A DNA stretch of 11,430 nucleotides from Melioribacteraceae bacterium (lineage in GTDB: Bacteria > Bacteroidota > Ignavibacteria > Ignavibacteriales > Melioribacteraceae). Of the stretch, positions 6,706-11,430 are shown piece by piece. Below the pieces are notes generated by a model, which was not told the DNA's origin, did not search any database, and saw only the letters and a program-made list of their open reading frames with translations. The position numbers and the translations under genes were made by a program. The stretch's first letter is position 1; the number at the start of each line of letters is the position of its first letter. The stretch spans positions 1-11,430 of the forward strand of contig WFQV01000071.1 in assembly GCA_015486905.1 (NCBI GenBank), written 5' to 3'.

Positions 6706-7980
6706 ATGACGAGAAAAACTCTTTTAATAATTGCATTACTTGCAGCTACGGTTTTTGCTCAAAAGAAAATCAAAGTTCAAAATTTATTTTCATCTTACAC
6801 GCTTACATCCTCAAGGGCGCACTACAAAAAAGAATTACAAGAAAAAGCAAAAGAATTATTAACAAATAAAAATCTTTCAACAAAAGAAAAGATTTCAATT
6901 TTAGATGAAATTTCACTTATGTTCTTCCGCCCGCCGGGAATTTACAATTTTATTAGAAAATCATTAATCAATTTTCAAAGTAATCCACCGGAGTTTAATA
7001 ATCATTTGTTGGAGGCATTAAAAGCTCTTTACCCTAATTCGTCAAAATTGTTAATTAAAAAAATCGCAAGGGAGACAAACGACATTTCGACCTTTGTTTA
7101 CAGTGCTTGCGTCCTGATGCAATATCCGAAAAAATTTGAACTTGCATTAGTGGATTCTTTAATCCAAACGAAATTCCCTACCTCAAATAATTTGTTGTTA
7201 AAACTTTTCTTCAAAGAAATAAATTCCAAGCAGAATTCAATTAAGAAAGAACTCCCGCAAATATTTTCGTTTCCTTTTCAAAAAGGAAAGACAATCATTT
7301 TCTCTCTGCAAAGGAGGAATAGAAGTTTCCAGGGACTTACAATAATCCGTAAGCCGGACGGTAAATTCGTTAGGGACAGCAGCGGTAAAATCATTGCGGT
7401 ACCACAGCTTGCTCTTTCGGCCGCAAATCTTCCCGGATATTTGAAAAACGGTAATACTCCACAAGGAATTTTTTCCATCGTTGGGTTTTACATCACGCAG
7501 AAAGAATCAATCGGACCAACACCAATTATTTTAACAAGAATTCCTTTTGGCAAATCTCCGGAAATTTTCTTTCACGGTCAAAACAAATACAAAACGTGGA
7601 ACATTAAAGATTACGAGTTGCTCATACCTCAATCGTTAAAAAATTATCCGCCGATTTACGAAGCCTTTTACGCGGGCAAATTAGGACGAAGATTACTTGT
7701 AATGCACGGTTCAACAGATGACCTTAGTTTTTACAAAGGGAAAAAATATTTTCCCCTTACTCCCACCCGCGGCTGCCTCTCCACAATTGAAATCTGGAAC
7801 GAACACGGCTATGTAATCAAAAGCGACCAAGCAAGATTGGCAAATGCGTTTTTTGAGACCTGTCAGCCGGAAGGTTTTCTTATAGTGCTCAACATTGATG
7901 ATCAAAAGAAGCCGGTAACTTTGGACGAACTATTGCCTTTTATTCGAGAAGCGGAAAAAAGTTTACTTCAACACAAATAA
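6706..7980 (+). CDS. Exported L,D-transpeptidase-like (YkuD-type) protein
   Basis: A secreted protein of 424 residues. The signal peptide is MTRKTLLIIALLAATVFA, with probable cleavage before QKK. Residues about 20-190 are mostly charged helical sequence with no family I recognise. Residues about 205-395 resemble a YkuD catalytic domain: TPQGIFSI strand, H334 in MHGS, and C357 in TRGCLS, 23 residues apart. YkuD enzymes use a conserved His and a Cys in S/T-x-G-C-x-R to form 3-3 peptidoglycan cross-links or attach proteins to stem peptides. Here the residue after C-x is Ser and not the usual Arg, and the segment between His and Cys is lysine- and tyrosine-rich, so this is a divergent member and activity is unproven. 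No Shine-Dalgarno site is visible; the ATG is chosen because it starts the signal peptide. The gene is divergent from the TonB/MORN-amidase operon and convergent with the PLP enzyme gene. A catalytically altered murein-binding protein is the main alternative. Confidence 0.75.
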   Translation: MTRKTLLIIALLAATVFAQKKIKVQNLFSSYTLTSSRAHYKKELQEKAKELLTNKNLSTKEKISILDEISLMFFRPPGIYNFIRKSLINFQSNPPEFNNHLLEALKALYPNSSKLLIKKIARETNDISTFVYSACVLMQYPKKFELALVDSLIQTKFPTSNNLLLKLFFKEINSKQNSIKKELPQIFSFPFQKGKTIIFSLQRRNRSFQGLTIIRKPDGKFVRDSSGKIIAVPQLALSAANLPGYLKNGNTPQGIFSIVGFYITQKESIGPTPIILTRIPFGKSPEIFFHGQNKYKTWNIKDYELLIPQSLKNYPPIYEAFYAGKLGRRLLVMHGSTDDLSFYKGKKYFPLTPTRGCLSTIEIWNEHGYVIKSDQARLANAFFETCQPEGFLIVLNIDDQKKPVTLDELLPFIREAEKSLLQHK

Positions 7981-8029
7981 GAGTTTTTTTAATGTAAACA
8001 TTTAAGTTTACGGCAAAGCGGTAAACTCT
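7980..8029. repeat. Interlocking inverted repeats between convergent genes
   Basis: GTAAAC, GTTTAC and GTAAAC occur in succession (7994-7999, 8006-8011, 8021-8026), so the middle copy can pair with either neighbour. The stronger hairpin pairs AGTTTAC (8005-8011) with GTAAACT (8021-8027). An outer pair AGAGTTT (7980-7986) with AAACTCT (8023-8029) is also possible. The element fills the gap between the convergent transpeptidase-like and PLP enzyme genes, where a bidirectional terminator would be expected. Neither strand has a T run right after a stem, so classical termination is uncertain. Confidence 0.5.
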
Positions 8030-8035
8030 GAACCA

Positions 8036-9352
8036 TTAAATAAAATTTAACGCAGCATCCAAATCAAGCAAAATATCATTTTCATCTTCGAGTCCCACAG
8101 CAAGGCGGATTCCTCCGGGATCAATACCGTGACTTTTTAATTCATCGGGCGGAACAACGGAGTGCGTCATTGAAGCAGGATGCTCAATCAAAGTTCTGGT
8201 GTGCCCCAGACTAACAGCCAACGTCATTGTGTAAGCATTTTTAGCAATGAAGTTCATAAACTTTCGTCCGTTTTCCTTGCTTTCATCGGGGTTTTTACCT
8301 TTCACAATAAAATAAATCAAACTACCGGGCGCAAAGTTGCCGTTAAAATCTACCATCTGTTTTTTTGCAAGTTCGTAATATTTAAATGTTCTTAAACCGG
8401 GATAATTAACCCTCTCGATTTTAGGATGGTAATTTAAATATTCCGCAATTCGTTGAGACGTTTTAATCTGCCTCTTGAGTCTTACGGGCATTGAAGGTAA
8501 TCCGTAAGTAAGAATAGACCAAGCGCTTCGAGTACTAAGCACCGCTCCGAAATCCTTTCGATAAAGAAGAAGAGCATTTTTAAACTCCCGCCTGCCTATT
8601 ACAATTCCGCCCAAGTCTGTACCAAAGCCCCCAACACCTTTGGTTAACGAATGAATTGTAAAATCTGCTCCAAGCTCAATCGGTCTTTGGCAATAAGGCG
8701 TTGCAAAAGTGTTGTCAACAACTACTTGAATTTTTTCATCCGGGTTCCTTTCCTTATTGAAACGGTCAACAATCTTACGCACTTTGTGAATGTCTATTAT
8801 ATCCATATTCGGATTAGCAGGCGTTTCAAAATAAACGACTTTTGTATTTTCGTTAACTGCCTTTTCCAAATTTTTCAAATCGGTTAAATCCACAAAATTA
8901 GTTTTAATATTGTAGCGGGGGTACCAGTTGGTCAAAAGCGAAAGCGTACAGCCATAAAGTGTTGTGTGCGTAACTATCTCGTCGCCGCTCTTTGTAAGTG
9001 TTCCCAAAACACCTGAGATAGCCCCCATTCCCGTTGCAAATGAAACTGCCGTCTCCCCTTTTTCAACGTAAGCCAAATTCTCTTCGAGTAAATCTTTATT
9101 CGGTTCACCGAGCCTGTCGTAAATAAAAATGGGCGGCTCACCCTCGTGCTCTGCGGCAGTAGCAAATCGTTCAAAGCCTTGCGCTCCCCTCTCAACGGAA
9201 TCTAACCTGAAAGTAGTTGAAGAGGAAATCGGCGCAGTTACGTGGTGGGAATAATCCCACTTCTCGGAAATATTTTTACCATAAATTAAATGTGTGTCCA
9301 TTGAATATTTCGAATTGTCGGTTCCGTTAATATCCTTATTTTTCTTTCCCAT
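8036..9352 (-). CDS. Methionine gamma-lyase-like PLP enzyme (Cys/Met metabolism family)
   Basis: A cytosolic PLP enzyme of 438 residues from the Cys/Met metabolism family. The best functional guess is methionine gamma-lyase, which splits methionine to methanethiol, 2-oxobutanoate and ammonia. The PLP lysine is K238 in HSLTKG; the cofactor Asp lies in VVVDNTF; the phosphate-binding loop is TGMGAISG; and IYDR supplies the Tyr/Arg pair contributed across the dimer. C135 in TLYGCT matches the cysteine characteristic of methionine gamma-lyases, and ETPANPNMDI is also close to that subgroup. The lysine context (LTKGVGGFGTD) differs from the classical ATKYxxGHGD, so cystathionine or O-acylhomoserine chemistry cannot be excluded. 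The frame remains open upstream to an ATG at 9496, but 9352 is preferred: it has GGAGG six bases upstream, and family homology starts shortly after it, whereas the extension is hydrophobic and unlike the family. It is a single gene, divergent from the SPOR gene, with no metabolic neighbours. Confidence 0.9.
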   Translation of the reverse strand: MGKKNKDINGTDNSKYSMDTHLIYGKNISEKWDYSHHVTAPISSSTTFRLDSVERGAQGFERFATAAEHEGEPPIFIYDRLGEPNKDLLEENLAYVEKGETAVSFATGMGAISGVLGTLTKSGDEIVTHTTLYGCTLSLLTNWYPRYNIKTNFVDLTDLKNLEKAVNENTKVVYFETPANPNMDIIDIHKVRKIVDRFNKERNPDEKIQVVVDNTFATPYCQRPIELGADFTIHSLTKGVGGFGTDLGGIVIGRREFKNALLLYRKDFGAVLSTRSAWSILTYGLPSMPVRLKRQIKTSQRIAEYLNYHPKIERVNYPGLRTFKYYELAKKQMVDFNGNFAPGSLIYFIVKGKNPDESKENGRKFMNFIAKNAYTMTLAVSLGHTRTLIEHPASMTHSVVPPDELKSHGIDPGGIRLAVGLEDENDILLDLDAALNFI

Positions 9353-9386
9353 TTTTTGCCTCCGAGATAATTTATTTTTCACTGCT

Positions 9387-9414
9387 AAAATAACGACTAA
9401 CGGAAAAAATTCAA
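9387..9414 (-). promoter_or_regulatory. Possible sigma-70-type promoter for the PLP enzyme gene
   Basis: On the minus strand TTGAAT (plus coordinates 9409-9414) and TATTTT (9387-9392) are 16 bases apart, each with four of six consensus matches. Transcription would start near 9380, about 28 bases before the ATG at 9352. If real, it lies inside the upstream frame extension and supports the shorter start. Confidence 0.3.
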
Positions 9415-9550
9415 AACAAAGAAGAAAAGAGTTTGCCGGCAAAGTGAGTGTTATCTGTCCACCGTTAAAATGAAAGGAGCGCAAATTGAATTCCATATTT
9501 AAATACGTTAACTTTTCAGTCGTAATAAGAGATAACTTGACAAAAAGGCT

Positions 9551-10618
9551 GTGAAAAAAACAATGAGGAAGATTTTATTTTTAATTTTTTTTATTTCGAG
9601 TTTTAACTTCGTTGCTCTACAAGCCCAATACATCCCCCGCAAATGGGTGAAAGTTTACCAAGATTCGACCGGAACAACTTACGTGGATACAACTTCCATA
9701 AGAAGTAAATCCAAACAAATAATTTTTTGGAGTTTTAAAATTTACAACGATGGTATTACTACAAAAGGTATTAACGGATTAATTTTCAGAGTTAAAACAC
9801 AGTATGTAGTTAACGACATTACAAAAAGATTTTCAATATTAGGAGTCCTTTATTACGACCAAAACGGAAAATTGATAGGTGATAATTACAACAGTAATAT
9901 TACAGGTGCAGGTGAAATATTTAGCAAACCAATAAATATTTCCAAAGAATTTGAAAGGGTGTACAATTTTGTTTCGAATTATCTCTTTAGCAATAGAGAA
10001 AATCAAAACGTTGCTCAACAAACAGAGAAAGTTTCAAATGATTCATTGGGGGAAACAATTGCAGAGTTTAAAAAAAATTCAACGCTAAAAATACCAAATG
10101 AGGCGTCAAAGTTGAATAAAACAAAGACGCCAAAAATCCCCGCAAAGAAAATTGTAAAAGTAAAAGCCACGATACTCAAAAAAGAAAAAACACAAAATAA
10201 AAAAAACGGAATTAAAAAATCCGCACCACCAATTACGACGGAAGCCGTAAATTGGAATGTGTCCCAAAAAGAAACCAAAGCCGTTACTCTTCCAAAACTT
10301 AAAGTTCCTTCTATTCCGAATCCTCCTGCTAAGAAAGCAATTCCTTCTTATTCTTACAATGTAAAAAAGGAAAGATTTGTCACAAGCTCAATACTTACCG
10401 ACGGTACAAAATACGTAGTCCAAGTTTCTTCCTGGAAAAACAAAAGAATAGCTCAGTCGCAAGTTTCAAAATTAAGAAGTTTGGGTTACAATGCTTTCAT
10501 CGTAAACGTTTACATCCGCAAAAGGCACGGCACTTGGCACAGAGTTAGAGTCGGGTATTTCAATTCACTTTTAGAAGCAAAAAAAATCCGAGCAAAAATT
10601 AGAAAACAGCTGAAATAA
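9551..10618 (+). CDS. Exported SPOR-domain protein with adhesin E-like N-terminal domain
   Basis: A periplasmic or outer-envelope protein of up to 355 residues. The signal peptide ends LQA before QYIP (cleavage near residue 25). Residues about 30-142 (WVKVYQDSTGTTYVDTTSI, then a strand ending YYDQNGKLIG) resemble the surface-adhesin protein E-like domain of unknown role. Residues about 155-284 are a Lys/Pro-rich disordered linker. Residues 285-355 are a SPOR domain: Y-V-V-Q-V-S-S-W, a helix with SKLRSLGYNAFIV, then WHRVRVGYFNSLLEAKKI. SPOR domains bind glycan strands stripped of stem peptides and usually guide proteins to the division septum. The start is ambiguous: GTG at 9551 has AAAAAGG only two bases away, while ATG at 9563 would have a 14-base spacer; both keep the signal peptide. 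It lies divergent from the PLP enzyme gene and 91 bases before the tRNA gene. A septal or envelope-linking role is inferred from the SPOR domain and the nearby amidase. Confidence 0.85.
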   Translation: MKKTMRKILFLIFFISSFNFVALQAQYIPRKWVKVYQDSTGTTYVDTTSIRSKSKQIIFWSFKIYNDGITTKGINGLIFRVKTQYVVNDITKRFSILGVLYYDQNGKLIGDNYNSNITGAGEIFSKPINISKEFERVYNFVSNYLFSNRENQNVAQQTEKVSNDSLGETIAEFKKNSTLKIPNEASKLNKTKTPKIPAKKIVKVKATILKKEKTQNKKNGIKKSAPPITTEAVNWNVSQKETKAVTLPKLKVPSIPNPPAKKAIPSYSYNVKKERFVTSSILTDGTKYVVQVSSWKNKRIAQSQVSKLRSLGYNAFIVNVYIRKRHGTWHRVRVGYFNSLLEAKKIRAKIRKQLK

Positions 10619-10664
10619 ATTTCTTCTTAATTAAAAAAATTACTTGTTGAATTGCCGTAAAGTT

Positions 10665-10694
10665 TTGGGATTTTTTCAAAAAGAAAGATATATT
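10665..10694 (+). promoter_or_regulatory. Probable promoter of the tRNA-Glu gene
   Basis: A -35 box TTGGGA (10665-10670, four of six matches) and a -10 box TATATT (10689-10694, five of six) are separated by 18 bases. The predicted start near 10701 gives a 5' leader of about nine bases before the mature tRNA end at 10710, typical of tRNA precursors. Confidence 0.45.
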
Positions 10695-10709
10695 TCGACT
10701 CTAAAAAAC

Positions 10710-10783
10710 GGCGCATTCGTCTAGCGGTCTAGGACACCGCCCTCTCAAGGCGGAGATCACGGGTTCAAATCCCGTATGCGCTA
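10710..10783 (+). tRNA. tRNA-Glu, anticodon CUC
   Basis: All four arms fold. The acceptor stem GGCGCAT pairs with ATGCGCT (one G-U at the 1-72 pair). The D arm is GTC/GAC. The anticodon stem is CCGCC/GGCGG around loop CTCTCAA, with anticodon CTC at 10744-10746 reading GAG. The T arm ACGGG/CCCGT holds TTCAAAT. The discriminator base is A, and CCA is not encoded. The overall sequence closely follows bacterial tRNA-Glu. A CUC isoacceptor is an extra to the UUC form, which can read both glutamate codons. It follows the SPOR gene but probably has its own promoter. Confidence 0.97.
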
Positions 10784-11059
10784 CAAGGTTTTGGGAATCG
10801 TACAAAAAGCAATACACTGTTAGTGTGAGAAGTCCAACATTTTCTTATCAGAAAACTCCCCATTTAAATTTATTCCACTTTGGTAATGTTATTCTTTCTT
10901 AAAAATATTTGAGTGTGAATAATGCAGATTTTAACTGAAGAAAAATTAATAAATGAGACGGTACAAGTTTAAATCCGGTGTCAAAAAAAATTAGCTTGTC
11001 TTTTCCTTTTGAGTGTTTTGTTACTATTTTTTGCTTTCCTTATTTTTCCCAACCCACCC

Positions 11060-11113
11060 TTTCTCTCCCTTCCCGACCTGCCTGCAGGTAGGCAGGGCAG
11101 GCAGGAGGGAGGG
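11060..11113. repeat. REP-like GC-rich palindrome with flanking CCCTCC/GGAGGG arms
   Basis: The core is a perfect 7-bp inverted repeat CCTGCCT (11077-11083) and AGGCAGG (11090-11096) with a six-base loop, nested around the 8-base palindrome CCTGCAGG (11081-11088). Outer arms CTCCCTTCC and GGAGGGAG can extend the stem imperfectly across about 50 bases. Frames through it give LPAGRQ-like peptides on either strand, a common artefact of this repeat class. It shares the CCTGCC/GGCAGG core with the element at 3281-3313. Confidence 0.6.
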
Positions 11114-11395
11114 CTGATTCTTGTTGTGTTTTTAGAATCTCGCTCTGCAGAATGCGGAGAAAGGGTGAATAGGTTTGAAAAAGAAACAACTCCAGAAAGT
11201 TTGTAGAAAAAAAATCTGGGAAAGCTGAACGATGCCGAAGGTTTCGAAATGAAGCAATCTATCGAAATGTTTGGCATAGTTAAAAGTTATAATTTTTCAA
11301 CACCCCGTCTCCCTACGGCATTTTGGATGAGTGGACAAATGGATAAATGGATGTTCATTGATGAAGAAGGTTGAAGGTTGTAGAGTACGCTAAGG

Positions 11396-11430
11396 CAGAA
11401 CTGACCACTCTTCGTTCAGTTGAAATGACA
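11396..11430. repeat. Possible end of a dispersed intergenic repeat, cut by the window edge
   Basis: The final bases contain CTTCGTTCAGTTGAAATGAC (11410-11429). This resembles the intergenic TGTCATTTC-type repeats with CGAAGCGAAG cores that I recall from many Bacteroidota-related genomes. Only one end is in view, and the assignment is by resemblance from memory. Confidence 0.3.

Larger units (their letters stand above)
10784..11430. other. Gene-free region with repeats
   Basis: No convincing coding sequence is present in these 647 bases. Two small hairpins lie just after the tRNA: ACACT/AGTGT (10814-10826) and TTTTCT/AGAAAA (10840-10855). Neither is followed by a T run, so they are weak terminator candidates. 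A pyrimidine-rich stretch (about 10997-11076) passes into a purine-rich one (about 11087-11113) through a GC-rich palindrome. A 41-codon frame (11249-11374) ends in the tandem AAATGGAT repeat and lacks a ribosome site or known family. The last bases resemble a dispersed repeat cut by the window edge. Confidence 0.5.

Noticed and set aside
9353..9496. N-terminal extension of the PLP enzyme from an upstream ATG
   Set aside because: A strong GGAGG site precedes the ATG at 9352, and the extension is hydrophobic and foreign to this cytosolic family.
9537..9542. Perfect TTGACA as a promoter -35 box for the SPOR gene
   Set aside because: It lies only nine bases before the GTG start, so the -10 box would fall inside the coding region, and no TATAAT-like sequence is found there.
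10981..11277. Overlapping open frames on both strands (98 codons minus, 65 codons plus from 11009)
   Set aside because: Both cross the palindrome and give LPAGRQ-type peptides on either strand, the usual artefact of this repeat; base composition is repeat-driven.
11249..11374. Small 41-codon frame that continues the plus-strand frame past the TAG at 11204
   Set aside because: No ribosome site, no recognisable domain, and low-complexity AAATGGAT sequence at its end; a pseudogene remnant cannot be shown without homologues.

Overview
The window is AT-rich bacterial chromosome, standard genetic code, with six full-length protein genes and one tRNA gene. Lineage is inferred from protein families only: a DUF6600 exported protein, an M49-like peptidase with a pentapeptide HEISH zinc motif, tandem TonB C-terminal domains of Bacteroidota style, weak or absent Shine-Dalgarno sites on some genes, and intergenic palindromes of the CCTGCC/GGCAGG type. 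Together these suggest the Bacteroidota/Ignavibacteriota/Calditrichota neighbourhood, perhaps an Ignavibacteria-like organism. No rRNA or taxonomic marker is present to prove this. No phage, insertion sequence, CRISPR array or defence gene was seen.

Layout. Positions 56-1308 (minus strand) hold a DUF6600 secreted protein with a very basic Arg/Ser tail and a clear rho-independent terminator. Divergent from it is a lipoprotein dipeptidyl-peptidase III-like metallopeptidase (1563-3221, plus). A short repeat-bearing spacer follows. Next is a probable two-gene minus-strand operon, transcribed from 6599 down to 3507: a MORN-repeat protein with two TonB C-terminal domains, then a modular N-acetylmuramoyl-L-alanine amidase. 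Divergent from that operon is an exported L,D-transpeptidase-like protein (6706-7980, plus). A methionine gamma-lyase-like PLP enzyme lies at 8036-9352 (minus). A periplasmic SPOR-domain protein lies at 9551-10618 (plus). A tRNA-Glu(CUC) gene is at 10710-10783. The last 650 bases have no convincing gene and contain a REP-like palindrome and a probable dispersed-repeat end.

How the genes relate. Five of the six proteins carry an export signal, and three act on or bind peptidoglycan: the amidase strips stem peptides from glycan, SPOR domains bind such denuded glycan, and a YkuD-type enzyme would cross-link or modify stem peptides. The TonB/MORN protein is the upstream operon partner of the amidase. 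The region therefore reads as a cell-envelope housekeeping neighbourhood with an unrelated sulfur amino-acid enzyme and a tRNA. I do not see strong evidence for a wholly new biological system. The most unusual items are the duplicated three-cysteine TonB domains fused to MORN repeats, the amidase/SPOR/transpeptidase clustering, the contracted zinc motif of the M49-like lipoprotein, and the intergenic palindromes.
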